Below are positions 31,650 to 42,470 of a stretch of 64,000 nt of DNA, one piece after another (the stretch's first letter is position 1; each line of letters opens with the position of its first letter). Both the position numbers and the translations under genes were made by a program. Origin of the DNA: Adiantum capillus-veneris (lineage: Eukaryota; Streptophyta; Polypodiopsida; Polypodiales; Pteridaceae); contig CM043944.1 of the NCBI GenBank assembly GCA_014529385.2, positions 61,566,748 through 61,630,747 of the forward strand, in the 5' to 3' direction. The notes under the pieces are model-generated. The model worked only from the letters and a program-made list of their open reading frames with translations, had not been told where the DNA came from and did not search any database.

Positions 31650-33000
31650 GTGTTCTTCCTCTGATATTTATATCAAAGGTTCTTAGGTTAATTTACTATA
31701 TTCCCCCTTTTATTTTTTTTTCCAAAAATAGTGTATTTTAACTAGGATATTTAGTTAAACTAATTATTTGATGGTAACATAATTATCATAAGTTTCCCAA
31801 GGTCTAATTAACCTCTGATAAATAGCTCAATTCAATTTGAGTCTATTCGCTAATTTCCCCTATTTAAATTTTTTAAAAAACATAGTATTTTTGCTAAATT
31901 AATTAGCTAAATTAATTATTTGATCCTGTCCTAATTATCACAGGTTTCCTAACATCTATATATCCTCTGATAAATAGCCTAATTCAATTTGAATTTATTT
32001 TCTAATTTCCCCTATTTAAATTGTCCAAAAAATAAAGTATTTCTACTAAATTAATTAGCTAAATAAATTATTTGAGCTTGTCCTAATTTTTACGGGTTCC
32101 CTAGCATCCTTATGGTAATTCAATTGATAAATAATTCAAAGTATTTTAAATCACTTTACTAATTTTCTCTATTTAATTTGCTCTAAAAACAGAGTATTTC
32201 TACTAAAGTAATTAGCTAGATTAACTATCTGAGTTTCTCCTAATTATCACGGGTTTCTTAACACTTAATTAATCATTGATAAATAACTCACATCATTTAA
32301 AATAAATTTACTAATTTCCCTTATATAATTTGTCGTAAAACCAGAGTATTTTTGCTAAAGTAATTAAACAAATTAATTATCTGAGCTTCTCCTAATTATC
32401 ATAGGTTTCTTAACACCTAATTAACCATTGATAAATAATTCAAAGCATTTGAAATCAGTTTACTACTTTCCCTTATTTAATTTGCTCTAAAACTAGAGTA
32501 TTTCTGCTAAAGTAATTATCTATATTAATTATCTGAGCTTATCCTAATTTTCATGAGTTTCTTAACATATATTTAACCATTGATAAATAACTCATAGCAT
32601 TTGAAATCAATTTACTAGTTTCCCCTATTTAATTTCTCCTAAAAATAGAGTATTTTTGCTAAAGTAATTAGCTATATTAATTATCTGAGCCTCTCCTAAT
32701 TATCACGGGTTTATTTACATCTAGTTGACCACTGATAAATAACTCAAAGCATTTGCAACTACTTTACAAATTTCCCCTATTTAGTTTGCTAAAAAAATAG
32801 AGTATTTGTGCTAAAGTAGTTAGCTAGATTAATTATCTGAGCTTCTCCTAATTATCACGGGTTCCTTAGCACCTAATTAACCATTGATAAATAACTCAAA
32901 GCATTTGGGACAATTTGATTATTTCCCCCTTTAATTTTCTCAAAGAAATAGTGTAATTCTGCCTAATTAACTAGGAAAATTACTCAAAAAATTATAGGAT
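31650..33000. repeat. Array of about eight diverged 152-bp units in the solo LTR
   Basis: A unit with AGAGTATTTNTGCTAAA, TAATTAGCTA, TTATCTGAGC, CCTAATTATCACGGGTTT and GATAAATAACTCAAAGCATTT recurs. Anchor AGTATTT positions are near 31885, 32035, 32185, 32345, 32498, 32649, 32801 and 32952, giving periods of about 150-160 bp. It is strongly AT-rich with no coding capacity. Confidence 0.85.
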
Positions 33001-33343
33001 AATTTTTCTAGCTTAATGACTATCTAATGCAGCTCTAAAAATTACCTTAACTTAATCTAATCTTAATTAATATATTTCCCATTAATTTATGGTTAATTTG
33101 ACTAATTTCAGCCCTAATATGATAGGATAATTAATTAGCTCAACATTACCAATCTTAATTACAACAATCAGCAAAAAATAATTAATTAAGAGAGGTTTTA
33201 TGAGTATACATAGGCCTTTTTGTTGATTTATTAACAAAATAGATTAATCTAGCCTTGCTAATTAAGAAGGATTAGGCTAATTACCGTTTAGGTTAATCGA
33301 CTAGAGCTTAATCTCTAGTGATTTCTGTGTAGTGTTCTCTCTA

Positions 33344-33346
<3 letters not shown>

Positions 33347-33388
<42 letters not shown>
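33347..33388. repeat. (GA)n microsatellite in the solo LTR leader region
   Basis: A clean GA run immediately beside the putative TATA box, matching the habit of the A-type LTRs, which also hold a GA run downstream of their promoters. Confidence 0.95.
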
Positions 33389-33389
<1 letters not shown>

Positions 33390-33424
33390 TCAAGGCTCCG
33401 AGTCTGTCAAATTTGTGAAGCAAG

Positions 33425-33440
33425 GGGTCCTATTTATAGT
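33425..33440 (-). promoter_or_regulatory. TATA-like box of the solo LTR
   Basis: The minus strand reads CTATAAATAGGACC about 490 bp from the LTR start. This is a good plant TATA context and the main reason to orient the LTR on the minus strand. Confidence 0.5.
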
Positions 33441-33934
33441 TTTCTGGAACTCACAAGCTCTCACAGGCTGTAAAAGGCAGTTGCTTGCACTTCAAGTGGT
33501 CCCTAGCTAGTCAAAGAAATGCCCCCTATTTCTAAATGAGTCCCTGGCAGGTCAGTGATGACCCTCCCATTACCTGCCAGCTTTTAAAATGTCAATTCTC
33601 CTATAATTTGACCTATTTTTTCTTAATTGGTAAATATTTTGTAAATATCTGGGAGACCCTTAATAAAGTCTATGCTTAAATGATAACTGTAACCCTTCAT
33701 TTTTTCTTAATAATTTATTTTACATTGAATCTTTCGGAAGGACTAGCGGGGTCAGTTTTTGTCCAAATTTAAATCTGAAAATTTCTACCCCGGGGTTTGT
33801 TGTGCTTAAGATTCCAAAAATACCAATATTTTCCATGGTCGGACAATTCTACATTGCTTTTTCAATAATCATATCAATTTGATTAAGCTTTATACAATCT
33901 TTCAGGTTTCAGAAACTGGAAACCTTACACTTAA

Positions 33935-34470
33935 AAACAACAAAATCAAACAATTCAAACATTTGTATATGAAATACTCTTCACAGCCTCGTTACCGACC
34001 AAGTATTTCATGTACTTATTACTTAAAAAATTAACTGCACATGCACATACAAATTATATGACGCTCGTACGGCCGAGTTATCGACCGGAATGCCACATCT
34101 ATGCAAAAACAGATGCTTCTAACAAAAAACACTCAATTAGTCGTGTTGTCGATCGAGTGTCGCCCGAATCTAAGGAGAAATAATGGCTTGCATACGAGCA
34201 TCATATAGCCGCATTACTGACCGATGCCCATATGTTTTTTGGGAAGGGGAAGGGAAGTTGACTTACCATAAGAATACTAAATTTGCCGCGTTACTGATAT
34301 AGTACCCAAACAGTTAGTCAATACTTATCACAAGGACACCATCTTCCACGGGTCATCGAGGCGATGCCCTCCTGGTAAGCACTATTCCATAGAACAGCTT
34401 ATGCGCACACTCCCATTGTGTGGTAAGGTACCTTCTGACTGTCGTGGAATATGACAAAAGGCATGCTACC
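33935..34470. other. Non-coding stretch with a 70-80 bp degenerate repeat
   Basis: No gene is supported. The words CGTTACCGACC, GTTATCGACCG, GTTGTCGATCG, ATTACTGACCG and GTTACTGAT recur near 33995, 34075, 34144, 34213 and 34288, each in a similar position relative to a GCATAC/ATGCAC-like word, as a badly decayed tandem array. Confidence 0.45.
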
Positions 34471-34627
34471 ACACAACGCACACACACACACACACACACA
34501 CACAACACATACCCGGGTCGTGTGGTCAGGTACTCCACTATTGCCGCGCACTACGACGCAGAGCACACTTCCACACGACCCCCTCTCTCCCTCTCTCCTC
34601 TCTCCTCTTGACATACGTGCAAAGGCG

Positions 34628-34684
<57 letters not shown>

Positions 34685-34875
34685 TCTCCCAGCCAAAGTG
34701 TGGGCTCTCCATTGCGACTCTCATCACTACAATTTTGGAGCATCGAGAGTCACTCATCAGCCATACACATACTACATCACATGTAACTTTGGTCCCATAG
34801 GTCATATTTGACCTTCGAGGATGATAATAAAATCTATCTATCTATCTATCTATCTCTCTCTCTCTCTCTCTCTCA
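34471..34875. repeat. Microsatellite cluster (CA)n, (CT)n, (TATC)n
   Basis: CA at 34477-34504, CT at 34631-34682, and TATC followed by TC at 34835-34873. All overlapping frames are low-complexity artefacts. Confidence 0.93.
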
Positions 34876-34879
34876 GAAG

Positions 34880-35130
34880 ATGACTCAAAGAATGACGCCT
34901 AGCGGGCCCCCGATCAGGGCCCTATAAATAATTATGCAGCCTTGTCGAGCTTTTTAATTTCACAGGCGGGCCCACAAGAAAATATAAAACCGTGGCGGGA
35001 TTTTAGTGGGTTTCCAGGTCGCTCTAAACCGGATTCTTTATGATCATGTTAAGTGTAATCATGTAAATGTGTCAATAAGGCCTTGTGATCACACAAAATT
35101 TGTGGTAATTACATAAATATTAAATCCCTG
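34880..35130 (-). repeat. Right terminal region of candidate hAT element
   Basis: Read inward on the minus strand from 35130: CAGGGATTTAATATTTATG, GTGATCAC, TCCCGCCACGG, a T-rich run, GTGGGCCCGCC and ATAATTATTTATAGGG. The order matches the left terminal region (22441-22680) with about 130 instead of 165 bp to the GC block. The match is clear by eye but not close to identical. Confidence 0.6.
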
Positions 35131-35728
35131 AGACACACACATGGCACACAAAAGGAGGAAGGAGGCAAAGAAGATTGACATCGACACATCAACAAACAAA
35201 GCAGGACAACGTCAAAAACACGCAATGGTGACAGCAAATCAAAGAATGACGTCGAAGGCATACCCCAGCCGGCACCGAAATTGACGAGCGCGCTACACCA
35301 ACACACCAGTGAAGCTTGCAATTCGTCGGCATCATCTCATCCATAATGCACTTCCTCAATAACAGCTGTAGGATAATTCATTTTCCATTTTCCAAGACAA
35401 ATTTTGTAAAAAACCATTTGTATATTCCACCTCTCTCTAGGTGATGGTCACAAAGGCCCACCTACGAGAATATCATTTTTTGATTTCGCCAAAACAAAGC
35501 ACCAGTCAACCTCTCGGGAGCCAATAGCTTGCTTTGTCTCTCTAGCTTAGTACGCTGAACTTAATTAGTTTATACTAAACTAAGCATCTTGCACCTGTAA
35601 AAGAGCACTACGAGTTCATTATCAGGACAGTCAGCACTTGAAAGAGAAGTCATACACATACACTGACTCCAAGGGTCCACTACGCACATGAGTAGGATCT
35701 TCGCACACATGAAATCTCCCTAGAAAAC
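35131..35728. other. Unassigned non-coding stretch between two transposons
   Basis: Nothing recognisable. The start is CA-rich (AGACACACACATGGCACACA). No ORF with domain content was found on either strand. Confidence 0.4.
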
Positions 35729-35750
35729 GGGTGGATGCATGAATAGGTGG
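35729..35750 (+). repeat. Left terminal inverted repeat of the 35.7-58.4 kb element
   Basis: GGG then TGGATGCATGAATAGGTGG. The right partner at 58332-58353 is GGT then the same 19 bases on the minus strand. The exact outermost base is uncertain. Confidence 0.6.
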
Positions 35751-35971
35751 TACACTAGCTACCCATTTTTGGGGGTGGTAGCAAGGGGGTGGGCTGGTTG
35801 GTAGCTAGGTGAGTAAACATTGAGAATCTTTTATAAGGTTTTATTTAAAAATTGTTCATCAAAAGGCTTGAGCAGCGAGCTGGATTTAAAAACTTTAAAA
35901 ATTATCTTTTCAATTTCAACTATGTGTGTGAAAGTAGTGCGGGGGGGGGGGGGGCACCTTACTCCACAATC

Positions 35972-36213
35972 ATGACGCCCCCTGCTCGTCGACGGTTGCA
36001 TAGTGGGGGCAACTCAAGTGGCCAAGCAGCTCCTACAACTGAAGCAAAATCAGCCACAATTACTGGGAGGCGGAAGAGGGCCCGTCATTCACTCGGACTC
36101 CCCTGCTGGAAAGAGGAAGAAGAAGGTCTTGACTCCTTCACCAAAGCCCTGCACTCCTATAGAAAAGAAACATTCACAAATGGTAGATGTCGTAACCCCC
36201 AACACTGAGGTAC
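35972..36213 (+). pseudogene. Exon 1 of the plus-strand partner gene
   Basis: It starts at MTPPARRRLHSGGNSSGQ (35972), a basic Ser/Gln-rich start. A frameshift then leads to the frame with DSPAGKRKKKVLTPSPKP, which looks like a nuclear localisation-type basic stretch, and KKHSQMVDVVTPNTE. The exon would end at ACTGAG|GTACTA (36208), a plausible donor. It is immediately inside the left end of the candidate element. No domain is recognised; disorder is likely. The two overlapping frames are most simply one exon with an indel. Confidence 0.4.
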
Positions 36214-37070
36214 TACTGTATCTTAGTGTTGCTGGTTGTCTCTGCACAATTTATTGTTGTAACTTGTTTCCAAGGTCCATGTAAGCTCTCTTAAGCTTGC
36301 TTTGAAGCAAACCTAAGTTAGAGGCTAGATGTTTGTAGATGCGTTCAAGCTCCATAAGCTAATGTGCATGCATTCAAGCTTGCATTGAAAACCCGTATAG
36401 AGGCATGCATGCATGCATTCAAGCTTGCATTGAAAACCTTTGTAGAGGCATGCATGCATTCAAGCAGATATATTTGTGCACATTGCATTTTTGACTGAAC
36501 TTCAATTGGCTGGCTGCACATGCATTCATGTCTTGTGCATAGTTGGGACCGTACTCGTATGGATTGCAAATCATAGTGCTACAAAGAAGCATGAATCAGT
36601 GATAGTCTATTAGTGTGGTAGCTACCACCTACAACACTCATTTAATATAGGGAAAGTGCATGAGAGATCATCAAGATTGTAGCATTCAACATTCTGCAAA
36701 AAACATAACAAGTTGGTAGCATTATGTTAGCCAACTACCAATCAAAAAGTTCATTTAGCAAAAAAATACCAAGGTGGTAGTTACATGGTAGCTATCTGTC
36801 TGGGACACATGTAGTTGTACCACCTATTCATGCACATGCTCAGCCTGCTTCTGTTCCTGCTCAATGAAACAATTGATGTTTAATGTGAAAACTTCTGTAA
36901 AATTGTGATTATAAATGCTCACCATGCATAAGTTATCTAAGTTTTCAGTAAATTTATGGCCGTGTATGTTTCAATCTTAAGTGTTGAATCATACTCCAAT
37001 CATACTTTCATACCCATATGCGTTTGCCATATGGAAACAACTATGGTTTTATGTTTTTCCCTATATTTTA
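36214..37070. other. Putative intron with local repeats
   Basis: It contains a 52-bp unit (ATGCATTCAAGCTTGCATTG) repeated from 36363 to 36475, one perfect GGTAGCTACC at 36617-36626, and a right-end-like copy (CCACCTATTCATGCA) at 36818-36832. No coding content is supported. Confidence 0.45.
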
Positions 37071-37326
37071 CAGGGCAAAGGCCGTTGGTGCACTCCATAT
37101 GTGCCATTTGAAAGGAAGACAATTTTTTGCATGACAAAGCCTCAAGCACATGAAGTATATGACCTCCCCAACTTTGGAGTGGATGCTCGGCTACTGACTG
37201 AGGCAGATTTCACCAACAAAGATTTGTTGAAATGCTTTAAGGAGGTGTCGAAGAGGGGCAGCAAGTAAAATGTAGAGATGTGAAGCTAGAGCTATGGAAC
37301 AGGTTTTATGTATTGTTCATATCCGT
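37071..37326 (+). pseudogene. Exon 2 (left part) of partner gene, split by element B
   Basis: It is preceded by a good acceptor (TATATTTTACAG|GG). The frame has GKGRWCTPYVPFERKTIF and PNFGVDARLLTEADFTNKD, then a frame change near 37245. The frame that follows (CRDVKLELWNRFYVLF) runs straight to the insertion point of element B at 37326 and resumes at 50420 with YQEPPGNYGMEVTKG. So B landed inside an exon, and the CCGT target duplication marks the point. No family recognised. Confidence 0.5.
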
Positions 37327-38469
37327 TGTCAGGAGTTTTTTAGAGAAAGGGATTGCGCATATGTACATACACATGCATGGTGCATCGAATAAAGGATTGC
37401 CCATTTTCCAGAGCCAGGTGGTTACGTGGGGCCCACATGTGTACAGGTAGGACAGCATGTACAAGTGCATCAATTTTCACTATTACCAGTAGTAGTGTGT
37501 TTTTTATATAATAATGAGATGGTAGCGCGTAAAAATTCTTGAGGAAGCTATCCGTGGGCCGACAACATGAGGTAAGCAGATGCGTCAGATGGCATCTAGT
37601 GGCGTCAGGAGGTCGAATGTGGTCAATATTTGCAGGTGGATAAGTACGGACACAACTTGTGTGTTTTATTATGATAATTATGTAGAAAGTTCATCATGAG
37701 GACCATCTTCTGGGGCCACTTCACGTGGTGGCGGGATGCATTATTGAAAAAAGTTGAGTGCCAGGTGTGCGGATGGATGCAGCAGGGTGACAACTATGCA
37801 CTGTGAGGCCACTTTTTGGCATGTTCGGGGTCCATTTGAGGTCAACTAAAAGGCCAAAGGTGTGCAAGTAATAAAGATAAGTGTGGGAACTAAAAAACCT
37901 GAGATAAGACCAGAAAAAACGTGGAGAGGAGAGGAGGAACAACCGCAACTGTGTTTTTGCTGTTTTTGGAACCTGTTTTGGCCGCAAACTGCTCATCCGA
38001 GGTCGGATTTGAACACTTTGACATTGTAGACTCGGGTTTTGGGTTGTTTTGGACGCGATGGAATTTTCCATTTTGCCAAATTCCTCACTGTTTTTCTGCT
38101 ATTTTGGTTGTGTAAGTTTCTCCTATGAGCGAAGCTTCTGCTCCAATTTGTGATTGTATCTGGCATACTTTACCCATACTGTGTGAGCTATTTGCCCCAT
38201 TGGTGTTGGCCCAAGCTCAATTGTATCTAAACATGAGAAATTATCCTCTTTTGAGTTGTGTTTTTGGGTGTGGGTGTGTGTGTCTCTCTCTGTGTGGAGT
38301 GGGTAAATGGGTAGTCTCGCTTCTCTCACTCCATAGGTGTGAACCCTGTCTCGGCCAGGTGGGTTGTGTAAGCCGAGTGGTGCCCCATAGTGTGTGTGTG
38401 TGTATATCATCCTAAGAGTGTGTGTCGGGTCATTATAGAGGGGTTCTGTGTGTTTTCATCACGCCCACA
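37327..38469 (+). repeat. Element B 5' LTR
   Basis: It matches 49272-50419 with modest substitutions and microsatellite length changes. It contains a TG-run near 38272-38282, a CAATTTTCACTATTACCAG stretch shared by both copies, and TTTTTTATATAATAATGAG near 37500 that could serve as a TATA box. Confidence 0.92.
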
Positions 38470-38475
38470 TTCTTT

Positions 38476-38493
38476 TGGCATCCCCATGGAGGA
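38476..38493 (+). other. Primer binding site of element B
   Basis: TGGCATCCCCATGGAGGA begins six bases after the LTR end. It has the TGG start of a tRNA primer site but differs from that of A and C. The tRNA is not assigned. Confidence 0.55.
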
Positions 38494-39160
38494 TCTTCTT
38501 CGAGTACCTCTAGCTTTCGGGATTACAGGTTGCAGATTACAGGTTACAGGTTACAAGGACAGGTACAGGCACAAGTGATTCACACAGGTACAGGTGGTTG
38601 GAGTGGAGTGATACATTGATAGTGGAGTCACTTGCAGTTGTCGTGGGTATGCATCATTTAGCGCCTGCTTGAGCGCATTGTATGTTGGTATTGTACGCTA
38701 CTTGTGGAAACTGCCATTGTACGCTTTTGTGGAGCCATACTTGGTTTTATTTGGGAGTCCCAGCCATTTCTGAGGCTTGGTCTGGAAGATAGTCATTTCT
38801 GAGACTTGACTATACAAGATTTGCATAAGCCTTCAAGAGAGGTCGATAGCGTGAGGTTTTATTGAGCTGGGGGATTCTCAAATGTTAGATCCTTTCGGTG
38901 ATACAGATAGCTGAAGCACCCTTTTCATGACCTCGCCATAGGCTATGTAGTAGTGATTCCTACTTGATGCTCGGGTTCTATTGTTGGCAGTTTATGCATA
39001 CATATACAGTCTATATTTTGAGTTCTTACTGCTCTACTTCTGGGGAAACTCTGCCCAAATTTTTCCAAGTTATGATGGATGGTTTTTTGGTCTTTTAAGA
39101 CATTTATGCTGTTATGCTGCCAAAATTCTAGCAAAATCAGAGGATAAGTCAGGTGTGCCT
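38494..39160. other. Element B leader
   Basis: Non-coding. A TTACAGG-based short repeat lies at 38522-38570. The part 38690-38830 resembles 15995-16135 and its duplicate, linking those decayed sequences to the B family. Confidence 0.5.
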
Positions 39161-39162
39161 TC

Positions 39163-39408
39163 TTGGGAGCTGCATGGTTGGCTTTAGTGGATGATCAAAA
39201 CGGACCTCAATTCACTCCTTTTCATTTAACACAAAGAATCCAGATAAATGTTCATGTGTCCAAGAAGATTTTTTCCCAGCAGCGCATAGTCTTTATGTTC
39301 GGGCCAAGAAGATTACGAGAGATCCTAGAATGTCCTTTGCCTGTTGTAATTCCGATGATGATTAACTATGAAAACTCATTTGATGTGCATGTGTTTGTCC
39401 TTATCTAA
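39163..39408 (+). pseudogene. ORF1 remnant of element B
   Basis: The frame ends RIVFMFGPRRLREILECP then PMMINYENSFDVHVFVLI. It aligns by eye with the last ORF1 piece of element A (FFEVLASDQPFVLPLVQGN then PFEVLIYVLV), which is at the same place before gag. The N-terminal MDEWL part seen in A and C was not found here. Function unknown. Confidence 0.5.
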
Positions 39409-39513
39409 AGCTTGAGCACCATTGAGGTTTCTGGGGATTGAGTCAGTCAAAAGTTTTGGGTTCTTGTACGTGTGTCCGAAGGGGTTCTCAAAGCATTTGT
39501 AACTTGGGTAGCC

Positions 39514-40388
39514 ATGGCTTTCTCTTATCCGGAATTTCATGGAAGAAGTGATGAAGATGTGGAAGACTTTTTGGAAAAGATGGAGGTTTCCTACAGTACC
39601 AACCAGATTCATGACCCGACGTAGATGTTATGTCTTCTCCAAATCTGTTTGAAGAGTGATGCATGAGTTTGGTCCAAAGCATTTGAAGAGGAGTTGCGTG
39701 TGGTTGAACCACCTTTAAGATTGAGTTGGGACAATCTAAGGCAGGGATTGGAAGTGGAGTTTGTGAAGATAGAAGATCTTGACAAAGTGTGGCAAGAAGT
39801 ACAAGGTTTGGTGCAAAAAGAAGGTGAGCCGGTAGATGCGTACATACATAAGTTTTCATTGGCATGGGAGGGGATGTGCAAGGCCTTAGCACCACAAGTA
39901 CCCCCGCCTGACATGATGAAGAAGGACATGTTTTTGGCTGGTCTTTGGGAGAATATACGTTGGAGAGTGGAGCTAAAGAACCTAGGACATATGAAGATGC
40001 ACTAGAGGTAGCAAGGAACAAAGAGTCAAAGTTGAGGAAAATGAGCCAGTTAGGGGTGGAGTCTTTGCCCATGAGGTCTAAATTTTAGCCTATGGACTCT
40101 TTACAAGGTCGCATGCCAGGGGTTCATCATGAACAAGTGGTTTCTGTTACTCCTCACGTTATGCCAGCAGTGGTCACTACAACAGTGCAAGATGATGGGC
40201 TAAGGCAAGAGATGAGGCAAGTGGTAGATTTAATGAAGAATCTCAGCCTCAACTTGCTAGGTCAAGTGGAAAATAATCGAGGTCGAGGGAGGTTTGCAAA
40301 TCAGCTAGCAGGTGAAGAAAGACCTAGGAATGGTGTTCGACAAAGCAATGGTAGGTTCTGGAGGCAGACGTCCACATGTTATAATTGT
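39514..40388 (+). pseudogene. Gag N-terminal part of element B
   Basis: It starts MAFSYPEFHGRSDEDVEDF at 39514. A TAG near 39625 interrupts it, and another frame change follows near 40000. Capsid-like blocks are RLSWDNLRQGLEVEF, PVDAYIHKFSLAWEGMCK and KKDMFLAGLW. It is followed by a Gly/Arg-rich stretch (NNRGRGRFANQ) and the beginning of a zinc knuckle, CYNCEK, where the B sequence stops and element A sequence begins. It is diverged from A gag. Confidence 0.8.
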
Positions 40389-42470
40389 GAAAAGGCACTC
40401 TTGGCGGAGGTAAGGAAACTGCTGGAGGCGGGATTCATCTATCCTGTAGAAAACTCAGAATGGGTGTCGCCCATAGTGGTGACGCCTAAAAAGAATAGTA
40501 AGTGGAGAGTCTGTGTTGACTACAAACCACTAAATGCAGCTACAAAGAGAGACCACTTTCCTCTCCCTTTCTTGGATGAAATTCTGAATGAAGTAGTGGG
40601 TTTTGAATGCTATACCGTCTGTGATGGTTATTCAGGACAAATACGCATAGCCTTGGAAGATCAGCTAAAAACCACTTTTATCACGCCATGGGGTTGTTTT
40701 GCATATAGGGTTATGCCATTTGGTCTCACAAATGCACCTGCCACATTCCAAAGATATGTCACATATGTTTTTCAACCATTCTTTGGAACATCCATAAGAG
40801 TGTTCATTGATGATTTTTGTATATATAGCTCCCGTATTTCACATTTAGAAAAGGTAACTGAAGGTTTGGTCAGGTTGTAGAGCCTAGGTGGGCAATTAAA
40901 TGTGGATAAATGTCACATTGGGGAGAGTAAAGTCATTCTACTAGGCCATGAAATTTCAGCAAGAGGTATCAACGCCGACCCAACTAAGGTGTCCGCACTC
41001 ATAGCCCTACCTTCACCAACGACTGCACGTCAACTAGTCTCTTTTCTACAGAAGGTGAGGTACTTAAGTAGATTCATACATCTACTATCACAACTTGTTC
41101 TACCACTGCAACAACTCACTCAAAGATCAACTTTCACTTGGGACGAGGAAAGCGAACATCACTACAACAAGGTAAAGGAGGTCTTAGCCACTCTGCCAAC
41201 TATCTCATCACCTAAGTGGGATGAAAAATTCTATGTCACCTCGAGTGTTGGTGATGACTCATTGGGGGCTGTGCTACTCCAAAAGGATACGACGACATCT
41301 TTCATGAGGCCAATCTACTTCTCTAGTCGAATGATGACAACAGGAGAGAAAGGCTTCACCCATGTGGAACACTTAGTCCTAGCTCTTAGATTTGCAACTA
41401 CAAAGTTTAGGTCATATTTGCTGCCTAAGCAATTTATGATTCTAACCACAAATGAAATATTTCCCTATGTTGTACAACACATGGATGTGTCTGCTAGAAT
41501 TACTAAATGGCTAGTTCGTCTGCAAGAGTTTGACTACACGGTACAGGTAGAAAGCACGACAAGGGCAAGTTTGGGGGGACTCATGACCTACCAAGTCTTT
41601 GAAAGGAAGGAGAAGCAATCTAAGGAAGGAGAAGTCCGATTACCTCCAGTACCACCTATGGTAGAAGGAGCATACTCTCTCTACTTTGATGGAGCCTACA
41701 AGCGAGCGTCCGAGAAAGCAGCTGCAGGCATAGTGGTCTTTGATGACAAAGGGACAAAGGTATTTTCGTTGGGCCAATTGTTAGATTCACATTCTAACAA
41801 TGAAGCTGAGTATGCAGCACTAACCAAGGGTCTACAATGGTGCATCTCACAAGGTGTACAATGCCTCAATGTATTTGGGGATGCTCTACTTCTGGTAAGG
41901 CAAGTAAATGGAGCATGGACATGCAAGAATCCTAGTTTAAGGACTCACTTAAGTGGTGTAAAAACCTTGTTGGGTAAGTTTGAAGAAGTTCAAATACACC
42001 ATATCCCAAGGGCTCAAAACCAAGAAGCAGATGCCCTGGCAAGTGAAAGACTACAGGAAGTGGTGGTTGGAGCAATAAAACTAAAGCTCCCTCTATTTCA
42101 AGGAAGTGATGCCTTGCCTGACATCATGCATTTTTTGGAAATGGGGGAATGCCCATCAGATTTAACAAAGGGACAGAAGCAATGGCTGACACGGAAGGCC
42201 ACAAGGTATCGACTCATCAATGACGGTTTGTACTGTAAGGGTAAGGACCAAATACTCAGGAAGGTCCCTCTCTCTTAGGAAATCACGGGAGTAATTGCTA
42301 GTTGTCACGACGGGGTTTGTGGTGGTCACTTTGCCCTAGACATAACAAGTAGGAAAATCTTGCAGGCAGGCTTCATATGGCCTAGCCTCAACCGTGATGT
42401 ACACCACTGGTGCAAAACGTGTAAGTTGTGTCAAAAGGCCGGCACTAGGTCACTTATGCCTGAACCATAG
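40389..42470 (+). pseudogene. A-type RT, RNase H, second RNase H (nested copy)
   Basis: It is highly similar to 7034-9109. RT motifs are [30 protein letters not shown] and VFIDDFCIYSS. A 9-bp loss removes three residues (YSGYFQIRI is YSGQIRI). TAG codons interrupt at about 40878 and 42276. The second RNase H retains LYFDGAYKR, NNEAEYAAL, VFGDALLLV and QEADALA. The zinc finger of integrase follows, ending at MPEP and a TAG at the same codon as in element A. Confidence 0.88.

Larger units (their letters stand above)
30062..33929 (-). mobile_element. Solo LTR, 3.87 kb, with 5-bp target duplication
   Basis: The ends TGTAAGG (30062) and CCTTACA (33929) form a TG...CA pair. They are flanked on both sides by CTTAA (30057-30061 and 33930-33934), a perfect 5-bp target duplication. 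No gag or pol frames are found inside, so a solo LTR left by recombination is the simplest reading. Orientation is inferred: the minus strand has CTATAAATAGGACC near 33430-33440, followed by a CT-rich run that would be the transcript leader. The copy contains an internal array of about 152-bp units. It lies inside the candidate hAT element and is younger than it. Confidence 0.75.
22441..35130. mobile_element. Candidate large hAT element with kinase/RING cargo
   Basis: The left end CAGGGATTTCAT (22441) and right end, read inward on the minus strand, CAGGGATTTAAT (35130) are inverted. Both are followed within 130-165 bp by a related GC-rich block (TCCCGCC, a T/A run, GGGCCCGCC) and then an ATAATTAT-like box. 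Between them lie a BED/DUF659 hAT transposase pseudogene (plus), a kinase/RING pseudogene (minus), AT-rich repeats and a nested solo LTR. CAGGG ends fit hAT. The outer 8 bp do not match (ATGCACAT against AGACACAC), so the right end could belong to another copy. Without the solo LTR the element would be about 8.8 kb. Confidence 0.5.

Noticed and set aside
35940-35955. G-run as a structural or regulatory element
   Set aside because: A plain homopolymer; could be a sequencing-length artefact and shows no wider G4 pattern.
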